Under the pieces are notes generated by a model. The model saw only the letters and a program-made list of their open reading frames with translations, was not told where the DNA came from and ran no database searches. Shown in pieces: positions 27,030-37,214 of a DNA stretch of 64,000 nucleotides (position 1 is its first letter; each line of letters starts with the position of its first letter). Location: assembly GCF_011764445.1 (NCBI RefSeq), contig NZ_BLPG01000001.1, positions 1,240,001 to 1,304,000 of the forward strand. The letters run 5' to 3'. The DNA is from Phytohabitans rumicis. GTDB lineage: Bacteria > Actinomycetota > Actinomycetes > Mycobacteriales > Micromonosporaceae. The translations under genes were made by a program, and so were the position numbers.

Positions 27030-28283
27030 GTGAGCCCAGCGCTCGGCCCGCCCCACCTGCTCGCCGATCGACAGTTCAGGCGGTACTGGATAGGGCAAGG
27101 CGTCTCCCAACTCGGCGACGAAGTATCGCGCGTGGTGATCCCGCTCGCCGCCGTCCTTGCCCTGCAAGCGGACGCGACGGACATGGGATGGCTCACCGCG
27201 GCCGCGCTGTTGCCGGCGCTGCTGTTCTCGATGCCGCTGGGCGCGTGGGCCGACGGCCGAGCAAGCCGGCGCCATATCATGATCGGTACAGATCTCGGCC
27301 GATTCCTGGCCCTGATCTCCCTTCCGGTCGCCTACTACCTCGACCTGCTCACCTTCGGTCACCTGGTCGTCGCGGCCTTCGCGATCGGCATGCTGGACGT
27401 GCTCTTCGACGTCTGCGAGAACACCGTCTTCGCTTCGCTGGTTCCGGCCGACCGCTACGTGCTCGGCAGCTCGCTGCTCAACGGCAGCCGCGCCCTAGCG
27501 GTCGTGGCCGGGCCTGGCGTGGGTGGCCTCCTGGTGCAGCTCGCGGCGGCCCCGGTGGCTCTGCTCGCGGATGCGCTGAGCTATCTCGTGTCGGCAACGC
27601 AGCTCTGGCGCGTGTCGGCGGTCGAACCGCGACCGCCCGCACGGGAACAGAGGCACTTCTTCGCCGGGGCGGCGTGGATCATCGGCACCCCCGGCATCCG
27701 CTCTCTTCTCGCCACAGTCGCGTCGATGAACTTCTGCAACTTCATCTTCCAGGCGCTGTTCATGCTCTACGTGACGCGGGAGCTCGGCGTCGGCGCCAGC
27801 ACGCTCGGCCTGGTCATCGGCGCGGGAGCCGTCGGCGGGCTGTTCGGCGCGTTCGGCGCCGGCCGGGTGGTCGCCCGGCTCGGCATCGGGCGTGCGACGG
27901 CCCTGGGGTTCCTCGGATACACCGTGCCCCTGGTGCTTGTCCCAGCCGCCGCCGGACCGCGGCCGTTGATTCTCGCGATGCTCTTCCTCGCGCAGTTCCT
28001 CTCGTCGTGCGGGGTCATGATCCTTGACATAGCCGCCAACGCGTTCAAGGTCGCCCTCATCCCGGAACGGCTGCGCGCCCGGGTGTCCGGCGCCTGGCAG
28101 ACCACGAACTACGGCGTCCGCCCGCTCGGCGCCCTCACCGGTGGTTGGCTCGGCACGACCATCGGGCTCCGCCCGTCTCTGTGGATCGGCACAGTCGGCG
28201 CCGTGCTGGGCATCGTGTGGTTGCTCCGCTCGCCACTGATCCGCGTACGCGAGGTCACCGTCACTGCCCCCGCAACGCTCTGA
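27030..28283 (+). CDS. MFS exporter (MFS_3/EntS-like)
   Basis: GTG start at 27030 after a GAGAGAGGG site. The 417-residue product has about twelve hydrophobic segments and the MFS signature loop between helices 2 and 3 (GAWADGRASRRHIM, the GxxxDRxxRR motif). The opening FRRYWIGQGVSQLGDEVSRV is typical of the MFS_3 group that includes siderophore and antibiotic exporters. It probably pumps the cluster's product out of the cell, giving export and some self-protection; the substrate is inferred only from context. Its stop (28281-28283) is 6 bp from the stop of the converging SARP gene. Confidence 0.78.
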   Translation: MSPALGPPHLLADRQFRRYWIGQGVSQLGDEVSRVVIPLAAVLALQADATDMGWLTAAALLPALLFSMPLGAWADGRASRRHIMIGTDLGRFLALISLPVAYYLDLLTFGHLVVAAFAIGMLDVLFDVCENTVFASLVPADRYVLGSSLLNGSRALAVVAGPGVGGLLVQLAAAPVALLADALSYLVSATQLWRVSAVEPRPPAREQRHFFAGAAWIIGTPGIRSLLATVASMNFCNFIFQALFMLYVTRELGVGASTLGLVIGAGAVGGLFGAFGAGRVVARLGIGRATALGFLGYTVPLVLVPAAAGPRPLILAMLFLAQFLSSCGVMILDIAANAFKVALIPERLRARVSGAWQTTNYGVRPLGALTGGWLGTTIGLRPSLWIGTVGAVLGIVWLLRSPLIRVREVTVTAPATL

Positions 28284-28289
28284 CCCGGG

Positions 28290-31050
28290 TCAATCGCGTG
28301 CGGCGTCGATCCTGGCCTCGGCCCGCTCGGCGTCGCTCGCCCGGTGTTGCCCCGGTAGAGCAGCGCCGCACGCTCCCAAGCCTCCCGGGCCTGGAACATC
28401 TCGCCTAGGGCCGCGTGCGAGTCTCCGATCCGGACCAACGTGTCCGGCTCCTGGGTGGCGTTGCCGACCACATTGCGCAGCCGAGTGGCCGAGCGATAGT
28501 AGGCGATCGCCTCGCGGTGCCGTCCCATGTGGTGGGCGATGTAGCCCAGACTGTCCAGGGCGGCGGCCTCCCCGTCACCGTCCTCGTTCTTGCGGAACAG
28601 CTCAAGGGCCTGCTCGCCGTGGAGCAGTGCCTTCTCGTCCTGATCGAGCTGGGCCAGACACCAGGCCACCCCGTTGAGCGCATTGGCCTCCCAGGTCGGG
28701 TTGCCGACGTCCTGGTACATCGCCAGGGCGCGCTCGGTGTGGTGCAGCGCCATCTCGGGCTCGCCCCGGCGGGAGAGGAACCAGCCGAGCGACTGGTGCA
28801 CCTGGCCCTGTGAGGCGGTGTCGCCCGTCTCCTCGAACAGCACCAGCGACTCGCGCAGCTGGTCGAGAACGCCGTCTCGTTCACCGGCGTGCGCGCGGGC
28901 GTACGCCAGGCGCCAGCGCGCTATGGCGCGGGGCGTCGGGTCCGCCACTCGCTCCGCGGCCTCGAATCCGGCCTCCCAGATCTCGACGCCGCCCGCGAGG
29001 CGGCACTGCCGCCAGCAGTACGTGTCCAGCGTCCAGGCCAACTGCCAGGTCGTGGCATCCCAGGCGTGTGCCGCGCAGAACCGAAGCGTGGCGAGCAGGG
29101 CGGAGTACTCGGCGGCGAACCAGGCCAGCGCCTCCGCCCGATTCGTCACCGCCGGGAGCGCAGCGCCATCGTCCGAAGGGGACTTCAGGTCGATGGTCAA
29201 GCGATGGGGATACAGCAGGCGGTCGGCGGCGTACGAACCGCGCAGGTAGAACCCGACCAGGCGACGCATGGCCGCGTCCCGCCCGTCCGCCGGCAGGTCG
29301 CGCTCGGCGACCTCCATCGCGTAGAGGCGAACGAGGTCGTGCATGCGGTACCTCAAGGGAGCGTATTGCTGGACCAGGTGGGCCATTTCGAGGGCGCGCA
29401 GCACGGTGCGGGCGCCCGGAATCGGCAGCCCGAGGAGCGCGGCCACCGCCGGCAGGCCGATGCTCGATCCGGGGGCCAGTCCCAGCAGTGTGAAGGCGCG
29501 CGCGGCAAACGCGGGCAGGGCGCGATAGGACGCGGCGAAGACGGCGCGTACGTCGGCGCCGGAGGCACCGGCGTTCAGCGCGTCCAGCCGGCCGCACTCC
29601 TCGTTCAGCTCCTCCGCGAGCAACGCGAGCGGGAACTGCGGGTGCACCGTGGCCCGGGCGGCCAGGATGCCCAGAGCCAACGGCAGGCCCCCGCAGTGTT
29701 CCAGCAGGGCCGACACGGTGTCCTTCTCGGCGGCCGCGCGCACGGCGCCGATCCTGCCGATGAACATGCCGCGCGCCTCCTCGCGCGAGAGCATGTCCAC
29801 GGTCAGGGTGCGGGCCCCGTGGGTGACCGCCAGCCCGGTGAGCTGGTTGCGGCTGGTCACCAGGACCGTGCAGGCCGGGCCGCCGGGCAGCAGCGACGTC
29901 ACGGCGTCCCCGTCCCGGACGTCGTCCAGGACGATGAGCATGCGCCTGCCCGCCACGAGCGACCGGTAGAGGGCCGCCCGGGCGTTGTCGTCGGACGGAA
30001 CGGCCGTGGGCTCGACGCCGAGGGACTCGAGGAAGTTCCGCAGCACGGCGGACGGGGACAGGTGCTCACGTGTCGGGCTGAAGCCCCGCAGGTTGGCGTA
30101 CAGCTGCCCGTCGGGGAACCGGTCCAGGCGCTGGTTGGCCCAGTGCAGCACCAGGCAGGTCTTTCCGGCACCGCCCGTCCCGACGACGGTGATGACCGCC
30201 TCCCGGGTCTCGTCGTCAATGCGGTCCAGCTCGGCCAGCTCGCGGGCCCGGCCCTCGAACCCCGCGGGCGACATCGGCAGCTGGCGCGGCACCGGTGGCG
30301 CGACGGCGACGGACACGGGCGGCGAGGACAGCAGTTCCAGATGGCGTGCCCGCAGCTCCGGACCGGGATCGACGCCGAGCTGCTCGGCGAGCTGGGAGCG
30401 TACCTGCTCGTACAGTCGCAGCGCGTCCGCCTGTCGACCGCTGCGATCCAGCACCGTCATCAGCCGGGCCACCAGTCGCTCGTCGAAGGGGTGGCTCGCG
30501 ACGAGATCGCGCAGGTCCGGCAGCAGATCCTCATGCCGTCCCCGATCCAGCTGCAGGTCCTGGTACAGCAGGTGTGCCATGACCCGCTCGTCGTCCAGCT
30601 GCGCGCGGGTCCGCTCGGCCCATATCCCGGACACGCCGGTGAGCGAGTCCCCCTGCCAGAGCGCGAGCGCCTGCCGCAACAGCACGCTGCCGCTCTCGTC
30701 GCCGGCGGCATGCCCCTCCTTCACCAGCCGGCGAAAGCGGTGCAGGTCGACCCTTTCGGGCGCGACCCGCAGGAGATAGCCGCCCGCCTGGCGGACGAGC
30801 GCGACATCGTCCGCCTCGGCGCGCTGCGACTGGAGGACACCGCGGAGGCGGGTCACATAGCTGTACAGGGTGCTGCGGGCCGCACCCGGCGGCGAGTGCC
30901 CCAGACCCGGTCGATCAGCTGCTCGGCCGGGACGACCGAGCCCGCCTCGACCAGCAGCACGGCCAGGACGCACCGCTGTCTCGGCGGCCCCATGTCCACC
31001 TGATGATCGCCCACGGTTGCGGCGACCGGGCCCAGCACCTGGAACTCCAA
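28290..31050 (-). CDS. SARP-type pathway regulator (BTAD, NB-ARC, TPR), two frame breaks
   Basis: TTG start at 31048-31050 gives LEFQVLGPVAATVGDHQVDM, the classic SARP N-terminus with a winged-helix DNA-binding domain. Around 30898 the match jumps frame (QLIDRVWG, then DSPPGAARSTLYSYVTRLR); one added base restores the standard VWGDSPPG. The BTAD domain follows, then an NB-ARC ATPase (VVGTGGAGKTCLV; MLIVLDDV; GGLPLAL) and C-terminal TPRs. At C4 28350-28353 the tail jumps to GQHRASDAERAEARIDAARD and a stop at 28290, the usual kind of SARP ending. With both repairs it is about 920 residues. SARP regulators of this AfsR-like size activate antibiotic clusters by binding direct repeats near the -35 region. 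Likely activator of the genes to the right. Confidence 0.82.
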
Positions 31051-31184
31051 TTGCTGTCCTCAACGGCCGGCCATGGTCCGCCCACGGATGCGCGGCACGG
31101 CCCCGGCGCGGGTCGGCTTCGTTGGGGCGTGTCCGACAGGTACTCAGAAGCCGATCAGAATCGTGGACCGATAAAGATCATGTG

Positions 31185-32425
31185 TCAAGGCACGGCGCAC
31201 GCCCGCACCGCGTCGGCAAGGATGTCCAGACCCTGCGCCAGCTCGTCCCTGGTCGCCGTCAACGGCGGCAAGAGCTTGACCACCTCATCCCGCGGCCCGG
31301 ACGTCTCCACCAGCAGACCTCGCTCGAACGCCGCCGCGCATACGGCTGCGGCCAGGTGGTCGGCGTCGAACGTCAGGCCCCACACCAGACCGCGTCCGCG
31401 GTGCATCGCGCCCAGGACGGCGTTGCCGGCGCACAGCCGGGCCAGCAGCTCCTCGACCAGCTCGCCCTTGGCCAGGGTCTGCTTCTCCATGGTCCCGGCG
31501 GCCCAGAAGTCCAGCGCCGCCGTCGCGGTGACGAACGACGGGTTGGGCCCGCGGAACGTGCCGTTGTGCTCCCCGGCGCCCAGACGTCCAAATCGGACTT
31601 GAACAGGGTGAGCGCCATCGGCAGCCCGTAGCCGCCGATGGACTTCGACAGTGCGACGACATCCGGCGTGATCCCGGCCTCCTCGAAGCTGAAGAACGGA
31701 CCGGTGCGCCCGCACCCCATCTGCACGTCGTCCACGATCAGCAGCACCCGGTGCCGTTCGCACAGCTCGGCGAGGCGGCGCAGCCACGCCGCGCTCGCCA
31801 CGTTGACGCCGCCCTCGCCCTGCACCGTCTCGACGATGACCGCGGCGGGCCGCTCGCCCGCGCTCCCGCTCAGGACGGCCGCCAGCTGCTGCTCGGCCGC
31901 TCGGTCATCGCCGGAACCGTCGTACCGCAGGACCAGGTGATGCGGCAGCGGCACGCCCGCGGTGGCCCGGGTCCGGGCATTGCCGCACGCCGCGAGCGCG
32001 CCCAGGGTCATGCCGTGGAACGCGTTGGTGAAGCTCACGACGAGCTTGCGGCCGGTGACCTTACGGGCCAGCTTGAGCGCGGCCTCCACCGCGTTGGCGC
32101 CGGCGGGGCCCGGGAACTGCACCCGATAGTCGAGGCCGCGCGGACGCAGGATCACCTCCTCGAACCGTTCCAGGAAGGCACGCTTGGCGGTGGTGAACAT
32201 GTCGAGGCTGTGCGCGATGCCGTCGCGTTCGAGGTATCGCAGCAGGGCCTGCTTGAGCTCGGGTGGGTTGTGCCCATAGTTGAGCGACCCGGCGCCGGTG
32301 AAGAAGTCGAGGTACGCGCGGCCCTGCTCGTCGTGGATCCAACTGCCCTGGGCGCGGTCGAACACCGCGGGCCAGGCGCGGCAGTAGCTGCGCACCTCGG
32401 ACTCGATGGCGTGGAAGACATTCAT
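31185..32425 (-). CDS. Diaminobutyrate-2-oxoglutarate aminotransferase, EctB-like (one frameshift)
   Basis: A class III PLP aminotransferase. It starts [20 protein letters not shown] and has the usual blocks: [57 protein letters not shown] and the Schiff-base lysine in [15 protein letters not shown]. At C4 31571-31574 the frame breaks after LDVWAPG. One more G continues as [20 protein letters not shown], the normal EctB sequence, to a stop at 31185, giving about 413 residues, the family's length. EctB-type enzymes make L-2,4-diaminobutyrate (Dab) from aspartate semialdehyde with glutamate as amino donor. No ectA or ectC is adjacent, so Dab is presumably a peptide building block here. The gene lies 36 bp downstream of the NRPS gene on the same strand. 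Confidence 0.85.
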
Positions 32426-32461
32426 TGGGGGCGGGACTCCTCGGGGAGAGATCTACCGGAC

Positions 32462-35400
32462 TCAGAGGTCGCGCAGGTCGAGCGCGGCCGCGGCGATCTG
32501 CGCGCACGTGCCTAGCTCCATGACCTGGCGTGGGGTGACGTGCAGCCCGTGGGCGCCGCGGAGCCTGCCGGCGACCCGGATCGCCGCCAGGGAGTGGCCG
32601 CCGGCCTCGTGGAAGTCGTCGTCGACGCCGATCTCGGCGAGATCGAGAATCTCCTCCAGAACGGCTGCGACCGCCTTCTCCCGGGCGTCGCGGGGTGCGC
32701 GGTGGGCGGGGCGCGCGCCCGTGCGCCGATGGGCGTCCGGTGCCGGGGCGTCGGCGGGGAGACCGGGCGACCCGGGCACGGCGGCCGGGCCGTCCGGGTC
32801 GGCGATCATCGATTCCACCGCCGCGAGGAGCCGGCGGCCAAGGTCCATGGCGTGCTGCTCGTCCAGGCTGGCGCGCCGCGTCGTCACCAGGATGCGCCCG
32901 GGCATGATCGTCACCTCGAATGGGAGCTCGTTCGGGCTGTCGTCCTTGGTGGCCATGAGGTCGACGACGCCGGTGCCGGCCACGGTGTAGAAGTCCAGAT
33001 AGTCGAAGGCGGCCTCGATCAGGACGCGCCGGGCGCCGTACGCCCGTTGCAGCGAGGGCAGCGGCATTCTGCGGTGCGGCCAGAGCGCGACCTCCTCGGC
33101 GAAGACCTCCGCGATCAGCTGCCGCCAGGTGCCCGCCGGGCGGGTGACGGCGAAGGGCACCGTGTTGAGGAACATGCCGAACACGTCGTACCCGCCTGCC
33201 GCCTCGGGCCGGCTGCTGCTGACCATCCCGAAGAAGAAGCGGTCCGACGGGGCCAGCGGTGCCAGCGTGGCGGCGAAGGCGGCGAGGAAGACCGTCTTCG
33301 GCGAGACCCCGCACGCCGCCGCGAGCGCGCGCACGCCCTCGTCCAGGTGGGCGGCGGGGAACACCCTGTTCTCGACGGCGTCGGGCCCGGCGCGCCCCAG
33401 TCACGGGGAAGGCGACGCGGTCGTGACCGGCCAGCCGCGAGGACCAGAAGTCATGGTCGGCGCCGGACTCCAGCATTCGGCGCTCCATGGCGACGAAGTC
33501 GGCGTAGCTGACCTCGGGCGCCGCCGTGTCGGTGGCTCGGCCCGCACGCACGGCGCCGTACGCCTCCATGAGCTGGGCGAGCAGCGCGTTGTGGCTCCAG
33601 CCGTCGAGAATCACGTGGCACTCGACGATGGCGAGCCACCACTCGTCGCCCGAGACCTCGAAGGCGTGCAGCCGCCACAGCGGCGCGGTCGCGAGGTCGA
33701 ACGCGCGGGTCCGCTCGGCCGCGAGGATCCGGTCCATCTCGGCGTGGGCGTCGGGCGCCTCCCGCAGCGACGTGTACGCGACCTCCGGCTCAACCTCCCC
33801 ATGGACGATCTGGATGGGCTCCGAGTACGTGTCGAGGTCGACCGACGTCCGCAGCAGCGGATGCCGCCGGGTCACCGCGCACGCGGCGCGCCGCAGGTCA
33901 TCGACGACCAGGTCGCCGGCGATGCGGTACCCCGTCACGTTGGTGTACGGCCGGATCTCGGGGTCGGAGAGCATCTCGAAGACCATGCCGGCCTGTACCG
34001 CGGAGAGGGGATACGCGTCGGCCACGCCGCCGGGCAGCCGTTCGCGGTCCGCCCCGGACAGCAGGGCCAGCGGCTCGGACCGCAGGTCGTCGATGCGCTC
34101 CGTGCCCCCGCCGGCGACCTCCGCGAGCGACTCGATCGTGCGGGTGAAGATGTCCGCCACGGCCACGTCGAACCCGCGGGAGCGCAGCTCGCCGACCAGC
34201 CGGACCGCGCGCATGGAGTCGCCGCCGACGTCGAAGAAGCCGTCGGTCACGCCCACCCGCTCCAGGCCGAGCACCTGGCACCACGCGGCGGCGATCGCCT
34301 CCTCCACGGGCGTTCGCGGCGGGACGGCGGCGACGACCGCCCGGCGGTGGGGCGGCTCCGGCAGCCGGGCCCGGTCGGTCTTGCCGCTGGCGGTCAGCGG
34401 CATCTCGGCCAGGCGCAGATACTGGGTGGGAACCAGGTACGCGGGCAGCACCGTGGACAGGTGTGCCCGCAGCGCGGACGCCGACACCTGATGACCCTCG
34501 GCCGGCACGACGTACGCCACCAGCCGCTCGCCGGCCACGGCGACCGCAGCCATCGCCACCGACGGGCAGGCCAGCAACTGGGCCTCGATCTCGCCGAGCT
34601 CGATGCGCAGCCCGTGCAGCTTCTTCTGGTCGTCGAGGCGGCCGAGGTACCGCACCGACCCGTCCGGCAGGAAACGCCCGCGGTCGCCGGTGCGGTACAG
34701 CCGGCCACCGCCGCGGGGATCCGGCACGAACCTCTCCGCGGTCAGGCCGGGGCGGCCGAGGTATCCGCGCGCCAGGCCGACGCCGGCCAGGTGGATGTCC
34801 CCCGGCACGCCGGGCGGAACGGGGTTGAGCTCCGCGTCGAGTACGCGGACGCTGACGCCCGTGATCGGCGTACCGATCGGGATGTGCCCGCCGGACGGCG
34901 TCACCTCGTGGAAGGTGACGTCCACCGATGCCTCGGTCGGCCCGTACAGGTTGTGCAGCCGTGCGCCGGACAGGGTGAAAAAGCGCCGCGCGGTGGCCGG
35001 CCGCAGCGCCTCGCCGCTGCTGAACACGTGACGCCAGCTGGGCGGGCAGCGTTGCCCGTCGAAGGTGCCGGCGGCGTCCAGGAACGCGTCGAGCATGGAC
35101 GGCACGAAGTGGACGTGGGTCACCTCGTGGGCCGTCATGAACGCCGCCAGCTCGACCGGGTCGCGGTGCGCCCCGGGCGGGGCGACCACCACCGTGGCGC
35201 CGGCCAGCAACGGCCAGAAGAACTCCCACACCGAGACGTCGAAGGTGTACGGCGTCTTCTGCAGCACCCGGTCGCCGGGCGCGAGCCCGTACCGGTCCTG
35301 CATCCACAGTAGACGGTTGACGATGCCCCGGTGCGGCACCATCACGCCCTTGGGGGTTCCGGTGGAGCCGGACGTGTAGATCACGTAGGCCAGGTCGTCC

Positions 35401-37214
35401 GGGCGGACCCGGCGCGCCGGCACCTGCTGGGCGCCGGACTCGCCGGCGACGACGCCACCGTCGGTGACGACGCAGACGGCACGCGCGTCCGACAGCAGGG
35501 CGGCGCGGCGGGCCGGCGGGTCCTCGGGGTCGAGCGGCAGATAGGCGCCGCCGGACTTGAGGACGGCGAGCAGGGCCACGACCAGGTCGGCGCCGCGATG
35601 CAGGCAGACCGCGACGATGCGATCCGGCCCGGCCCCGCGGGCGCGCAGCTCGCCGGCCAGGGCGTCGGCGCGGGCGTCCAGCTGGGCGTAGGTGAGCCGT
35701 TCGGTGGCACTGACGACCGCCACGGCGTCCGGGCCGCGGCGTACCGTCTCCGCGATCAGCTCGTGCAGGCAGCGCTGAAGCGGGGGCGCCGCGGGACCCG
35801 TCTCCCACCCGGCGACCAGCGCCTGCTCCTGCGCACCCATCAGCGGCAGCTGCCCGACGGGCGTGCCGGGCGCCGCGACCGCGGCGGTCAGCAGCCGCAC
35901 GAAGCGGGCGGCGAGCCGCTCGGCGGTCGCGGCGTCGAACAGCGCGGTGGGGTACTCCACGGCGCCGGCCATGCCTCCGCCGGGCAGCTCACGCAGGCCC
36001 AGCGTCAGGTCCATCTTGACCGCGGGCGAGGCGACCGGCAGCTCCGCCCAGCCGCCCGAGGCGGTTCCGGCCAGCTCGCCCTCCTCGAGCAGGAGCATCA
36101 CCTGCACGAGCGGGTTGCGCGATAGGTCGCGCTCGGGCCGCAGCTCCTCCACGAGCCTCTCGAACGGCAGGTCGTCGTTGGCGAAGGCGGCCAGCGCCGT
36201 CTCCCGCACCCGGGCCAGCAGGTCGCCGAAGGTGGGGTCGCCGGCGAGGTCACAGCGCAGGACGAGCGTGTTGATGAACGGCCCGACGGTGTGCTCGACC
36301 TCCGAGCGTGGCCGGCCCAGGACGGGGGTCGCCACCGGGATGTCCGTCTGGCCGGTGTGCCGGGCCAGCAGCGCGGCGTACCCGGCCAGCAGGGTCATGA
36401 ACAGCGTCGTGTCGTGGGCGCTCGACAGGTCGCGCAGGGCCCGGACCGTCTCGGCGGGCAGCGCGAACGTGACCCGTGCCCCGGCCGGGTCGCGCGGCGC
36501 GGCGCGGGGTCGGTCGGTCGGCAGGTCCAGCGTGCCCAGCCCGGACAGCTCGGCGCGCCAAAAGTCGAGGCGCCGCCGCAGCCGGTCGCCGGTGAGCCGG
36601 CTGCGCTGCCAGAGCGCGAAGTCCGCGTACTGCACGGGCGTGGCGGGCAGCGCGGCGCCCTCGTACAGTGCGACGAGCTCGCGGGCCAGGATGTCCATCG
36701 ACCAGCCGTCGCAGGCGATGTGGTGCACGGCGAGGACCACAACGTCGTCCGCGCCGCCGCGAAGCAGCACCGCCCGCCAGACCGGGCCGTGGGCCAGGCT
36801 GAACGGCCGGCCGATCTCGCGCTGGACGGCGGCGTCCAGCGGTTCTGCGCCGAGCTCGATCACCGGCAGCGGCACCGGCGCCGGCTCGTCCGCCACCTGG
36901 TGGACCTCGCCGGCCAGCACGGTGTAGCGGGTGCGGAGGATCTCGTGCCGCCGGGCCAGCGCGTCCAGCGCCGCGCGCAGGTCGTCCACCCGGGCCCGGC
37001 CGGGCACGCGCAGCACCAGCGGCACGACGTACTCCGCGGTGCCGGGCAGCAGCTGGTCCAGTAGCCACATCCGGCGCTGCGCGGGCGACAGCGGCAACGG
37101 ACGGTTCCGGGGCGCGGGCTCGATGCCGCGTTCGGCCGACCGGCCACTTAGACGGCGTTCCAGCAGGCGGCGCCGGGCTTCGGCGTACGCGTCGACGGTG
37201 TTGCCCTCGGTCAT
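32462..37214 (-). CDS. NRPS, C-A(Ser)-PCP-C-PCP (one frameshift)
   Basis: ATG at 37214 overlaps the stop of the upstream NRPS by one base (TGATG) and gives MTEGNTVDAYAEARRRLLER. Domains: C (PLSPAQRRMWLLDQ; HHIACDG), A (YTSGSTGTPKG; LYGPTEASVDV; GRLDDQKKLHGLRIELGEIE), PCP (GFFDVGGDSMRAV), a second C (AYPLSAVQAGMV; CHVILDGWS, with Cys instead of the first His), and a final PCP (DDFHEAGGHSLAAI). By-eye extraction of the A pocket gives D-V-W-H-F-S-L-V-D-K, the EntF-type serine code. The second module has no A domain. The frame changes near 33395-33407 inside the second C domain; the break needs one base fewer or two more. No thioesterase or reductase follows. About 1,583 residues when repaired. 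Confidence 0.88.
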
